From JAVBTT01 sp031556035 (GTDB lineage: Bacteria; Bacillota; Clostridia; Oscillospirales; UBA929), in NCBI GenBank assembly GCA_031556035.1, contig JAVBTT010000012.1, positions 1-64,000 on the forward strand: a DNA stretch of 64,000 bases, in the 5' to 3' direction. Both the position numbers and the translations under genes were made by a program. This document shows positions 8,651 to 15,993 of the stretch, one piece after another. Below the pieces are notes generated by a model, which searched no databases, was not told the DNA's origin, and worked only from the letters and a program-made list of their open reading frames with translations. How positions within the stretch are numbered: the stretch's first letter is position 1; every line of letters begins with the position of its first letter.

Positions 8651-8969
8651 TCCCCGTCTGACAGTTATTAAAATATCCGGCAGCACAAACTCCTCTTTAG
8701 CACAGGTAATAGTGCGCGGTTTCATCGGCTTTATAGCGCCATCGTGTCAGATATACTGACACGACTTATGGAGTGGCAACATATACCTCATCTAAGCTAA
8801 TTGCAACTTGCATGCACGAAAAACACAATAATGATTTTGTGTAACGTTTGCGTATATGTGCACTTTGCCTATAAGAGTGTGTGGTGTCTTCATTACGCTA
8901 TTAAAGAACACTCCTTATTTACAATAAATGTATGTTATAGCATAACATGGCAAACAACGTTGAGGTGCC
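8651..8969 (+). other. Gene-free AT-rich stretch after the LacI remnant
   Basis: Apart from a short TGTCAGATATACTGACA inverted repeat at about 8744-8760 no coding or structural signal was recognised. The composition is distinctly AT-rich compared with flanking genes, suggesting decayed or acquired DNA. Confidence 0.5.
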
Positions 8970-8998
8970 TTGACATTTCTTTCTGAGCTCCATATAAT
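8970..8998 (+). promoter_or_regulatory. Consensus sigma-A promoter for tauE-anSME
   Basis: TTGACA at 8970-8975 and TATAAT at 8993-8998 are separated by exactly 17 bases: a perfect vegetative consensus. Transcription would begin near 9005, leaving an 80-base leader before the exporter gene. Confidence 0.85.
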
Positions 8999-9029
8999 CC
9001 AGTTTAAACGAAAATTGCGGAGATTCCCG

Positions 9030-9080
9030 ATGTGTCCCGTCAGGTTCTTCAAGCCTGACAGCATCGCCGGAATAGAATGA
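9030..9080 (+). CDS. Possible 16-codon leader peptide
   Basis: An ATG at 9030 opens a 16-residue frame (MCPVRFFKPDSIAGIE) ending 7 bases before the TTG start of the exporter. A GGAG lies 8 bases upstream of it. The frame overlaps a hairpin formed by GTCAGG at 9039-9044 and CCTGAC at 9054-9059, an arrangement seen in attenuators. It could equally be a chance frame in a leader RNA. Confidence 0.3.
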   Translation: MCPVRFFKPDSIAGIE

Positions 9081-9087
9081 ACATCTT

Positions 9088-9870
9088 TTGACAGCGGGTG
9101 GTTCTATTATTATCCTTGTTTTGATCGTGTGCTTATTGTCCTCAGTCATAGGGGCTGTAAGCGGAATCGGCGGCGGCATCGTAATGAGGCCGGTTTTGGA
9201 GCTTGCCACGACGTATGAAGCTGGGCTTGTCAGCTTTTTATCCGGATGCGCCGTGCTCTCCATGGCGGTCGTAACACTCACCAGGCGGAGAAGGCAAGTG
9301 GAGTTCGACCTGCGCAGGGGAACGGCCTTGGCTATCGGCTCCGCTTGTGGAGGCGTGGCTGGTAAGCTGATATTTGATTCCTTCGGAAAAGAGACGCTCG
9401 GTATGGCTCAGGCCATACTTATGGCAGTGATCGCCCTCGGCTTGCTGATCCATGTTTTTTTCAGGAACCGGCTGAAGCCCAAGGACATACATAGTCTTGG
9501 CCCGTGTCTGCTGCTGGGACTTGTTCTCGGAGTAGTTTCCGTCTTTTTGGGCATTGGCGGAGGACCGCTCAACCTGGCCGCTCTCACATATTTTCTAGGC
9601 TTGGATTTGAAAAAATCGGCCGTTTATTCTCTGTACATCATTATTTTTTCTCAGGCGGCAAGCTTTCTTCTTATGCTTATACTCGGAAACGTCCCCGCGT
9701 TTTCCTGGCCCGTGCTGGTCTGCGCCATTGCGGGCGGAATCGGCGGAGGACTTGTAGGCAGCTGGATCGGAGGCCGCATACGGGAAAAAGCTTTGGGATA
9801 CCTGTATACGTCAGTGCTCATATTCGTGCTGATTGTTTCCGTTTTGAACCTAAGGGCCTACATACATTAA
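9088..9870 (+). CDS. TauE/SafE-family sulfite/anion exporter
   Basis: A 260-residue integral membrane protein with about eight hydrophobic segments in two similar halves, each carrying the family's glycine motif (SGIGGGIVMRP near the start and LGIGGGPLN near residue 155). TauE/SafE proteins export sulfite or sulfoacetate-type anions across the cytoplasmic membrane. The apparent start is a TTG at 9088; an in-frame TAG at 9073 rules out a much longer N-terminus. It is driven by the promoter at 8970 and followed after 15 bases by a sulfatase-maturase-like enzyme, so export of sulfur oxyanions released by a sulfatase is plausible, though no sulfatase gene is in the window. Confidence 0.8.
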   Translation: MTAGGSIIILVLIVCLLSSVIGAVSGIGGGIVMRPVLELATTYEAGLVSFLSGCAVLSMAVVTLTRRRRQVEFDLRRGTALAIGSACGGVAGKLIFDSFGKETLGMAQAILMAVIALGLLIHVFFRNRLKPKDIHSLGPCLLLGLVLGVVSVFLGIGGGPLNLAALTYFLGLDLKKSAVYSLYIIIFSQAASFLLMLILGNVPAFSWPVLVCAIAGGIGGGLVGSWIGGRIREKALGYLYTSVLIFVLIVSVLNLRAYIH

Positions 9871-9885
9871 TAAAAAAGGATGGCA

Positions 9886-11031
9886 ATGCAGATGAAGAGT
9901 CTGTCGCTTTTAATAAAACCTGTTTCAGGCAGATGCAATATGCGGTGCAGATATTGCTTTTACGCCGATGTCTCCGACAAGAGGAAGGAACGGCTCAGCG
10001 GCGTCATGTCCGAAGATACGCTTGAGCATGTAGTTTATAATGCGTTGCGAGAAACCACGGATGTGTGCGTGTTTGGTTTCCAGGGCGGCGAACCCACATT
10101 GGCCGGCCTGGAATTTTACCGCATGATAATAGACTTCGAGCGGAAACACAACCCGAATAATATTACAATCAGGCATTCGATTCAGACAAACGGGCTTTTG
10201 CTCGACGATGAGTGGTGCTCGTTTCTGGCACAGTACAATTTTCTGGTCGGATTGTCCATAGACGGGCCAAAAGACGTGCACGACCGGTATCGATTTGACG
10301 CGAGCGGTAAGGAAACGCATAACCGATGCCTTCGTGCCGCCCGCATGCTCTCAAAGCACAGGGTCGATTACAATATTCTGACTGTCGTCACCCGCTCGCT
10401 TGCCGCGCATCCCGACATGGCGTTTAATTTCTACAAGAAGCATGGCTTCAGGCACCTCCAGTTTATTCCCTGCTTGGACGGGCTGGGAGATAATCCAAAT
10501 TCCCATGATTACTCACTGGACAGCGGGCCATACGGTGACTTCTTGTGCCGTTTATTTGATCTCTGGTACGGGGACTATGTCAAAAACGATTATTATTCCA
10601 TAAGAAGCTTTGACAATTACGTGTATATGCTGGCGGGTTTTCCGCCGGAAAACTGCGCGGCCTGCGGAATTTGCAGTGTGACTCCGCTTATCGAGGCGGA
10701 TGGCAGTGTATATCCATGTGATTTTTACGCTCTGGACGATTACCTGTTGGGGAATGTTCACACACACAGTTTCCAGGATATGATTTCAGGATCCATAGCA
10801 GAGAGTTTTGTCAACGCCTCACGGCATATACATAATGAGTGCCGTAACTGTCGGTATTACAATATTTGCCGAGGCGGCTGCCGTAGAGACCGCGAGTCGT
10901 ACGCAGGCCAGCCGGGATTGAACGTCCATTGTACGGCATATAAAAAGTTTTTCAGCCATGCCCTTCCGCGTATGGCTCAACTTATAAAAAAGCCTGTGCC
11001 TCCGGTGCCTCATCAAAATACTCCACATTGA
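9886..11031 (+). CDS. Radical SAM/SPASM enzyme, anaerobic sulfatase-maturase type
   Basis: A 381-residue protein with the radical SAM cluster motif CNMRCRYC near residue 18, a GGEPTL motif, and a C-terminal SPASM region with CAACGIC, the YPCDFY motif holding the likely catalytic Asp, and CRNCRYYNICRGGC. This set matches anSME enzymes, which oxidise a Cys or Ser of sulfatases to formylglycine using S-adenosylmethionine. The ATG at 9886 sits 5 bases after AAGGA; ATGs at 9880 and 9892 are alternatives. It is transcriptionally coupled to the TauE-like exporter. The target protein is not encoded nearby, so a distant sulfatase or another peptide substrate is possible. Confidence 0.85.
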   Translation: MQMKSLSLLIKPVSGRCNMRCRYCFYADVSDKRKERLSGVMSEDTLEHVVYNALRETTDVCVFGFQGGEPTLAGLEFYRMIIDFERKHNPNNITIRHSIQTNGLLLDDEWCSFLAQYNFLVGLSIDGPKDVHDRYRFDASGKETHNRCLRAARMLSKHRVDYNILTVVTRSLAAHPDMAFNFYKKHGFRHLQFIPCLDGLGDNPNSHDYSLDSGPYGDFLCRLFDLWYGDYVKNDYYSIRSFDNYVYMLAGFPPENCAACGICSVTPLIEADGSVYPCDFYALDDYLLGNVHTHSFQDMISGSIAESFVNASRHIHNECRNCRYYNICRGGCRRDRESYAGQPGLNVHCTAYKKFFSHALPRMAQLIKKPVPPVPHQNTPH

Positions 11032-11090
11032 TATATTTGTTTTCGTAGCTGAAATAAAGCAGGAAGCAAGCGCAAAAAGGGTGACAGGTT

Positions 11091-11405
11091 GTGGACGAAG
11101 CGATCTTAATGCATGAGCTCAAGAATTTTCTTAACGCGGAGGGGAAACTCAAGGGCTATCCCTCCAAACACAGGCTGAAGGCGCTGAGCATTTTTTATCT
11201 CGCGTCAAAGTTCGAGCAGGACATACGTTATTCTGAAAAGGAAGTCAACGAGCTCCTCGCGCGGTGGCATACCTTTGACGACTGGTGTATGCTTAGGCGC
11301 GAGCTCTACGACAGGCGTTTTTTGGGACGCGAGCGGGATTGCTCGTTTTATTGGCTGGAAAAAAAACAGCCCAGTCCAGCCGATTTTGGGGTGGAGCTGC
11401 GGTGA
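11091..11405 (+). CDS. DUF2087 domain protein
   Basis: A 104-residue protein starting with GTG at 11091. The middle and C-terminal part (LKGYPSKHRLKALSIFYLA, SEKEVNELLARW, LRRELYDRRFLGRE and a final SFYWLE) follow the pattern of DUF2087, a small winged-helix-like domain often found alone or after an ArsR-type helix-turn-helix. The basic, helical character suggests nucleic-acid binding, but no function is established. It lies 60 bases after the radical SAM gene on the same strand and is closed by a strong hairpin, so it may be the last gene of that transcript. Confidence 0.75.
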   Translation: MDEAILMHELKNFLNAEGKLKGYPSKHRLKALSIFYLASKFEQDIRYSEKEVNELLARWHTFDDWCMLRRELYDRRFLGRERDCSFYWLEKKQPSPADFGVELR

Positions 11406-11426
11406 ACCATACCCATCGCAACAAAA

Positions 11427-11460
11427 ACATCCGGCCGGGGTTTAATCCCCGGCCGGATGT
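11427..11460. terminator. Bidirectional 14-bp hairpin terminator
   Basis: Arms 11427-11440 and 11447-11460 pair perfectly around a 6-nt loop and lie between convergent genes (the DUF2087 gene and the minus-strand membrane protein). Confidence 0.8.
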
Positions 11461-11474
11461 TCGGCATATACGCT

Positions 11475-11762
11475 TTATTTCTCTTTTCCCTTGAATGCCC
11501 TCACGATTCCGTCATAGGCTCCGTTCGAGCTGAGAGAAATCAGGACGGCGTTGAAGGGTATCATTGCCCAAACCGTCCATGACTGCGTAAAGCCGCCGGT
11601 CGCAGCGGTGGCTAGGGCCATGATTACAATCGCTATTATGTACGAGAGCACCTGAGTTGGAAGTTTCGCGAAAATACTCTTGAAAAACTGTGTCAGCAAT
11701 GCAGTGCCCACGACCGCCCCCGCAAACGACCCAAGGAACGCCCATGTGAAAAATTCTCCCAT
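11475..11762 (-). CDS. Small membrane protein of unknown function
   Basis: A 95-residue protein with three predicted membrane segments (about residues 5-22, 33-55 and 60-80) and a short basic C-terminus. The start at 11762 is chosen because AGGGGG lies 8 bases upstream; two earlier in-frame starts (to 11783) overlap that site. The size and hydrophobic pattern resemble small holin-like proteins, but no phage genes are nearby and no specific family is recognised. It is convergent with the DUF2087 gene. Confidence 0.6.
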   Translation of the reverse strand: MGEFFTWAFLGSFAGAVVGTALLTQFFKSIFAKLPTQVLSYIIAIVIMALATAATGGFTQSWTVWAMIPFNAVLISLSSNGAYDGIVRAFKGKEK

Positions 11763-11879
11763 GTACATATCCCCCTGACACAATACTTATATCTCATTTC
11801 ACAACCCATGTCAATTGTTCTCGATTGGCCTCACAATAGAGTTTTCTATCAATCCAATATCCCGACATGGATTGTACTA

Positions 11880-11908
11880 TTGCGCTTTTCCCAAATGTCT
11901 TATATAAT
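11880..11908 (+). promoter_or_regulatory. Candidate promoter for fliW-csrA
   Basis: TTGCGC at 11880-11885 and TATAAT at 11903-11908 have a 17-base spacer. The -10 is perfect and the -35 weak. Start of transcription would be about 60 bases before the fliW ATG. Confidence 0.45.
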
Positions 11909-11978
11909 AAGCTCCATTATGGGAAAGCTTGATTAAATCATTAAAAATGTGTTTGATGCGGGAAGGAGTACACAGGAT

Positions 11979-12458
11979 ATGCGGATCAGCACCTCGCGTT
12001 TTGGGGAAATAGAAGTCGCGGATGAGAAAATTATTGAGTTTAAAGAGGGCCTGCCGGGATTCGAGCAATGCAAGCACTTCACGCTCATCTCTTCGGTTGA
12101 GACAGAACCATTTCACTGGCTCCAAGCCGTGGAGGAGCCGGATATAGCTATGGCTGTTGTAAACCCGTTCGTCATGTTTCCCGAGTACGCCCCTCGTGTA
12201 TCAGAGGCTTCTCTTGCGGACATAGGCTCTCCCTCTGATGAGGACATCCTTCTGCTCACTGTGGCGGTTATACCGCGTGAGGTTTCCAAAATGACCTCGA
12301 ATCTCGTGTCACCGATACTGATAAACGCAAAGGCAAATCTGGGGCGCCAAGTGATTCTGGAGGGCAGCGACTACCAGATCAGGCAGCCCATTTATGACGC
12401 AGTGCGAAATCTGCTGAATGGAGGTGTCGGCGATGCTGGTTCTGACCCGCAAGCTTAA
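11979..12458 (+). CDS. fliW: Flagellar assembly factor FliW
   Basis: A 159-residue FliW. Conserved features include the RFGEIEV opening, FKEGLPGFE, an FHWLQAVEEPDIAM stretch and the PILINAK segment. FliW binds CsrA and, alternatively, flagellin, so that free flagellin releases FliW and lets CsrA repress flagellin translation. The ATG at 11979 is preferred over an upstream in-frame start because GGAAGGAG lies just ahead and the family begins there. Its 3' end overlaps csrA by 26 bases, which suggests translational coupling. No flagellar structural gene is in the window. Confidence 0.9.
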   Translation: MRISTSRFGEIEVADEKIIEFKEGLPGFEQCKHFTLISSVETEPFHWLQAVEEPDIAMAVVNPFVMFPEYAPRVSEASLADIGSPSDEDILLLTVAVIPREVSKMTSNLVSPILINAKANLGRQVILEGSDYQIRQPIYDAVRNLLNGGVGDAGSDPQA

Positions 12459-12663
12459 TCAGAGCATTACATTGGGCGAAAATGTCCGCATCACCGTGCT
12501 TTCAATAGAGGGCGACAGGGTGAGTATCGGAGTGGATGCGCCGCGGGACGTGCGGATATTCCGTTCCGAGCTTATCGACGGTACGCGCCAGACCAATCAG
12601 GAATCGCTTTCAAGCAGTTTTTTTTCAACTAAAGATATGTTGAGTAAAGCAACAGATAAATAA
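12433..12663 (+). CDS. csrA: Carbon storage/translation regulator CsrA
   Basis: A 76-residue CsrA (MLVLTRKLNQSITLGENVRI, then the GVDAPRDVRIFRSEL core that forms the RNA-binding surface). It dimerises and blocks translation by binding GGA motifs near ribosome-binding sites. The start is the ATG at 12433, six bases after GGAGG inside the fliW coding sequence. The C-terminal extension past the core is characteristic of FliW-regulated CsrA proteins. The gene ends in front of an intrinsic terminator. Confidence 0.93.
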   Translation: MLVLTRKLNQSITLGENVRITVLSIEGDRVSIGVDAPRDVRIFRSELIDGTRQTNQESLSSSFFSTKDMLSKATDK

Positions 12664-12707
12664 GGGGCATATGCAGAGCCAAAGGAAATAAATCGAAACT
12701 TTCTTCG

Positions 12708-12733
12708 TCCGGCCATTAGGCCGGATTTTTTTG
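12708..12733 (+). terminator. Intrinsic terminator of fliW-csrA
   Basis: Arms TCCGGCC (12708-12714) and GGCCGGA (12719-12725) with a 4-nt loop are followed by a run of seven T residues. It separates csrA from the sigma-E promoter of spoIIIA. Confidence 0.9.
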
Positions 12734-12762
12734 TCATTATGGCGGACAACCCTTCATACAAT
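12734..12762 (+). promoter_or_regulatory. Sigma-E-type promoter of the spoIIIA operon
   Basis: TCATTAT at 12734-12740, a 14-base spacer and CATACAAT at 12755-12762 match the mother-cell sigma-E consensus (KMATATT, 14-15 bases, CATACAMT). The position, 30 bases before the spoIIIAA start and right after a terminator, agrees with known sigma-E control of spoIIIA. Confidence 0.8.
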
Positions 12763-12791
12763 TGTTATACCAATACGAAGGAGGGCTCCGT

Positions 12792-13682
12792 ATGACTGAC
12801 GCTTTCGAGCAGGCCTGCATGTTTCTTCCGCCGCGGCTTCGCCAGGCCGCGAGACGGCTTCCGCCGGTGCAGCGGGGACGGGCGGAGGAGTTCAGGCTCA
12901 GGGCGGGGCAGTTTTTTTCTGTAACGCTGTCCGGAGACGAGCTGATACCGGATCCGCTGCTGATAGTGGACTCCGACGATATACAGGCAGCGCTCTCGCT
13001 CGCCACAAAGGATTCCGCGCATACCGTGCTGGAAAAGCTAAGGCACGGCTACATAACGGTTGAGGGTGGCCACAGGGTCGGCATATGCGGCAGCGCGGTG
13101 GTGAAAAACGGCTCGGTAGAGCACATAAAGCATATTTCATCTCTCTGCGTTCGAATATCGCGAGAGGTGGCGGGCGCGGCTGGAGGAGTGATAAACAGAC
13201 TGACTGAGGGCGGAGTGTTCGGCAGCACTCTGATAATTTCTCCGCCCGGCTTTGGAAAGACCACGCTGCTGCGGGACATAGTACGGCTTTTGTCCTACGG
13301 AGGCACCTCAAGGCAGGCGCTTAGGGTTGCGGTGGCGGACGAGCGCGGTGAGATAGCGGGCTGCTACATGGGCAAGCCCCAGCTGGATGTGGGTCCGCAG
13401 ACAGACGTGCTGGACGGCGCGCCCAAGGCCGACGCGGTGATGCTTTTGCTGAGGGCTATGAATCCGCAGGTGCTGGCGCTTGACGAGGTGACAGCGGCGG
13501 GCGACCTGGCCGCGCTTCGCACATGCGTGGGATGCGGTGTGTCTGTTGTGGCGACGGCGCACGCGGCCTGCCGCGAGGATTTAAACGCGCGGGAGCTGTA
13601 CAGGGAGCTGCTGCCGAATTTCAAGTATCTTGTCACGATAGTGCGCGATCCCGCTCGCAGATATCTGGTGGAGGCGGTATGA
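12792..13682 (+). CDS. spoIIIAA: Stage III sporulation protein AA (secretion-type ATPase)
   Basis: A 296-residue ATPase related to type II/IV secretion motors. Walker A is SPPGFGKTTLLRD (about residue 150), a Walker B-like VLALDEV lies near residue 230, and the family motif VGICGSAV occurs before the ATPase core. In the mother cell it is thought to energise the SpoIIIA-SpoIIQ channel that keeps the engulfed forespore active. The ATG at 12792 follows AAGGAGGG; an earlier in-frame start at 12762 lies inside the promoter. It overlaps spoIIIAB by four bases (ATGA). Confidence 0.95.
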   Translation: MTDAFEQACMFLPPRLRQAARRLPPVQRGRAEEFRLRAGQFFSVTLSGDELIPDPLLIVDSDDIQAALSLATKDSAHTVLEKLRHGYITVEGGHRVGICGSAVVKNGSVEHIKHISSLCVRISREVAGAAGGVINRLTEGGVFGSTLIISPPGFGKTTLLRDIVRLLSYGGTSRQALRVAVADERGEIAGCYMGKPQLDVGPQTDVLDGAPKADAVMLLLRAMNPQVLALDEVTAAGDLAALRTCVGCGVSVVATAHAACREDLNARELYRELLPNFKYLVTIVRDPARRYLVEAV

Positions 13683-14182
13683 GCGCTGCGGCGTTTATAG
13701 GGGCGGGGCTGATAACGGCCGGCTTTACGGCCCTGGGGGTGTCGATGACCTCGCGGCTGAAAAGGAGACTGAGGGTCATAACCGCGCTGGTCGGAACGAT
13801 TGACTTCATGGAGGCGGAAATATCCTACGGGCTTACGCCGCTGACCGAGCTTCTGCCGGAGCTTGCCGCGCGGGACAATGTGCTTGAGGACTTTTGGAGC
13901 GCTGTGTCGAGGGGCTGGGAGGCGGGGGACAGCTTTTCAAAGGTGTGGGCTGGCGAGGCGGCGGGACTTGAGCTCAAGGAGCAGGACAGGCTCCTGGTCG
14001 AGGAGATAGGCAGGATACTTGGCCGTTACGACGCGGACAGGCAGGCCGCGAGGCTGGGATTCATAAAAAAGAAGCTGGAGCTCTCTCAGACGGCGGCTCG
14101 CGAGGAGCTGGTCAAAAACGGACGGCTTTACTGCGTTCTCGGTGTACTGGGAGGACTGACGATAGCGATCATACTGTTGTGA
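13679..14182 (+). CDS. spoIIIAB: Stage III sporulation protein AB
   Basis: A 167-residue protein with one N-terminal membrane segment (residues 4-22) followed by a helical domain resembling the GspF fold of type II secretion platforms. The family pattern of a regular helix series with LTPLTELLPELA and the C-terminal hydrophobic segment is present. Translation starts at the ATG overlapping the spoIIIAA stop. It belongs to the mother-cell side of the SpoIIIA-SpoIIQ channel. Confidence 0.92.
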   Translation: MSAAAFIGAGLITAGFTALGVSMTSRLKRRLRVITALVGTIDFMEAEISYGLTPLTELLPELAARDNVLEDFWSAVSRGWEAGDSFSKVWAGEAAGLELKEQDRLLVEEIGRILGRYDADRQAARLGFIKKKLELSQTAAREELVKNGRLYCVLGVLGGLTIAIILL

Positions 14183-14198
14183 TGAAAGGACTTCCGAA

Positions 14199-14393
14199 AT
14201 GCAGGTCGATTTGATATTCAAGATAGCGGCGATCGGAATACTTGTCGCGGTGCTGAGCCAGTTGCTGATGCGCTCGGGGCGTGAGGAGCAAGGCATGATG
14301 ACGGTGCTGGCGGGGGTGATAGTGGTCTTTATGATAGTTTTGCAGGAGATAAGCAAGCTGTTTGCCCTCGTAAAGACGCTGTTCGGATTTTAA
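14199..14393 (+). CDS. spoIIIAC: Stage III sporulation protein AC
   Basis: A 64-residue protein, the normal size of the family, made of two membrane segments (residues 6-24 and 33-55) around a short RSGREEQG loop. It is a small membrane component of the SpoIIIA assembly. The ATG at 14199 lies 16 bases after spoIIIAB. It is followed by a 103-bp palindrome that separates it from spoIIIAD, although these two genes are normally adjacent. Confidence 0.93.
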   Translation: MQVDLIFKIAAIGILVAVLSQLLMRSGREEQGMMTVLAGVIVVFMIVLQEISKLFALVKTLFGF

Positions 14394-14495
14394 TACTAAT
14401 CCCATGTTAAAACCTTCCGTTCAGAAATTTGCAAAAGCTTGCCACTGCCAGCTTCTGCAAATTAAAACTGTCAGGTTTTAAACAGGTATTAGTAT
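14393..14495. repeat. 103-bp imperfect palindrome (MITE-like) inside the spoIIIA operon
   Basis: The ends are ATACTAAT (14393-14400) and its complement ATTAGTAT (14488-14495). The two halves pair along almost their whole length, for example GTTAAAACCT with AGGTTTTAAAC and ATTTGCAAAAGCTTGC with GCCAGCTTCTGCAAAT. The element has the same length, termini and GCAAAAGCTTGCC core as the one at 25768-25870. It occupies the spoIIIAC-spoIIIAD gap; no T-tract follows, so it should not terminate the operon, but the transcript would carry a large hairpin. Confidence 0.85.
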
Positions 14496-14520
14496 AACAC
14501 GCGCACAAAGGAGAAAGCCG

Positions 14521-14907
14521 ATGGAAGTCCTCTTCAATCTCGCCTTTTTCAGTGTAGCGGGAGTTATCTGCGTTATGGCTGTCAAAAAAAACGCTCCCGA
14601 GATAGGCATGGGCATGACGCTGCTGATAACCGGGATTGTGGCGTTCGCCGCGCTGACGATTTTCAGGAAAATACAGGAGTTTATGAGCGGCGTGGCCGCC
14701 TCGGCGCAGATATCAAACGAACTGATTTCCCCGATATACAAGCTCATAGGCATAGCGATAATAACAAAGCTTTGCGCCGACATGTGCCGGGACGCGAAGG
14801 AAACCGCGATCGCCTCGGCGGTCGAGATACTCGGAGGCGTAGTGGGCGTGTATATGGCTTTGCCGCTGATATCGGCTGTTTTGAAGCTTGTGCAGTCGAT
14901 GTTGTAG
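14521..14907 (+). CDS. spoIIIAD: Stage III sporulation protein AD
   Basis: A 128-residue membrane protein with about three segments (residues 2-18, 28-46 and 85-125). Family features are the N-terminal VAGVICVMAVKK-like region, the PEIGMGMTLL stretch and a C-terminal SAVEILGGVVGVYMALPL segment. A component of the SpoIIIA channel in the outer forespore membrane. An AAAGGAG ribosome-binding site precedes the ATG at 14521 and lies just after the palindromic repeat, so translation is preserved despite the insertion. Confidence 0.93.
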   Translation: MEVLFNLAFFSVAGVICVMAVKKNAPEIGMGMTLLITGIVAFAALTIFRKIQEFMSGVAASAQISNELISPIYKLIGIAIITKLCADMCRDAKETAIASAVEILGGVVGVYMALPLISAVLKLVQSML

Positions 14908-14916
14908 GAAGTACAT

Positions 14917-15993
14917 ATGAAAAAATTATTGATTATTGCGGCGCTGTTTTTGCTCCTGTCCCCGATGGCGAGGGCAGACCCCGACTACCGGGAGGCGTTC
15001 GGCGCACAGGATATTGAGCGGGGCGTTCCGGGACAGGCGCGGGACGCGGTGCAGGGTATGGACCCGGGAAACTCCAGTCTGGACAAGGGCGTAGAGAATC
15101 TGCTCGACTCGGCTAAAGCTCAGGCGGGGGGGATATTTAAGCAAGCCCTTTCCGGGATTCTGCTGATTTTGACCGTGGTCATTCTGTGCGGAGTAGCGTC
15201 CAGCTTTATTGGAAACTCGGAATACATAACGCTTGCGGGTGTGCTGTGCATCGCCGCCGCTACGGCGGGCGGGCTTGCGGGCATCCTGCGGAGCGCGACG
15301 GATACCATCAACAGTATGAACGCTTTTGTGAAGCTTCTGCTTCCGTCCCTTGTGACCGCGGGAACCGCGATGGGGATGCCCACAGCGTTTCTGGCGCGGC
15401 AAAGCGCGACCGTGCTTTTCTCAAGCCTGTTGGGGAGCTTGATGTCCGGCCTGCTGCTCCCGATGTTGTACGCTTATTTCGCGCTTGTGACCGCCAATGC
15501 CGCGATGCCGAGGGATATGCTGGCAAGGCTGGCCTCGCTTTTGAAATGGCTGCTTTGCGGCATTCTGAGCCTGACGCTTATGGCCTTTACGGCATATCTG
15601 TCAATCAGCGGAGCAATAGCGGGCTCGGCGGACGCAGTGGCCGTGAAGGGCGCAAAGGCCGCCATATCCGGCGCGGTTCCCGTTGTCGGGGGGATAATTT
15701 CGGACGCCGCCGAGACTGTCCTGGTCGGGGCTGGAGTGGTAAAAAACGCTCTCGGGATTTTCGGTCTCATAGCGGTGCTCGGTATAGTACTCACGCCGTT
15801 TTTGCAGATAGGGGCGAGATACCTTGTCTTCAAGCTGGCCGCAGCCCTCTCGGGCACAATATCAGACGAGCGGATATCTAAATATATTGACCAGCTGTCC
15901 ACGGTTTTCGCGCTTGCCCTCGCGATGACGGCGGCGAGCGCGCTGCTGGCAATAATCTCTATTATATCCTGTATTCAGGCGGGGGTGGGCTGA
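14917..15993 (+). CDS. spoIIIAE: Stage III sporulation protein AE
   Basis: A 358-residue polytopic protein with a signal peptide (residues 1-20, cleavage near ARA) and about seven further membrane segments, as expected for SpoIIIAE, the largest membrane component of the SpoIIIA complex. Characteristic stretches are GIFKQALSGILLIL, INSMNAFVKLLLPSL and SGAVPVVGGIISDAAETVL. It starts 9 bases after spoIIIAD, and its TGA overlaps the ATG of spoIIIAF by one base. Confidence 0.95.
   Translation: MKKLLIIAALFLLLSPMARADPDYREAFGAQDIERGVPGQARDAVQGMDPGNSSLDKGVENLLDSAKAQAGGIFKQALSGILLILTVVILCGVASSFIGNSEYITLAGVLCIAAATAGGLAGILRSATDTINSMNAFVKLLLPSLVTAGTAMGMPTAFLARQSATVLFSSLLGSLMSGLLLPMLYAYFALVTANAAMPRDMLARLASLLKWLLCGILSLTLMAFTAYLSISGAIAGSADAVAVKGAKAAISGAVPVVGGIISDAAETVLVGAGVVKNALGIFGLIAVLGIVLTPFLQIGARYLVFKLAAALSGTISDERISKYIDQLSTVFALALAMTAASALLAIISIISCIQAGVG

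Noticed and set aside
8744..8760. TGTCAGATATACTGACA as an operator
   Set aside because: Too short and isolated, at the ragged end of the LacI remnant; no promoter beside it.
11475..11762. Holin of a prophage
   Set aside because: Only size and hydrophobicity agree; no lysin, integrase, attachment site or other phage gene in the window.
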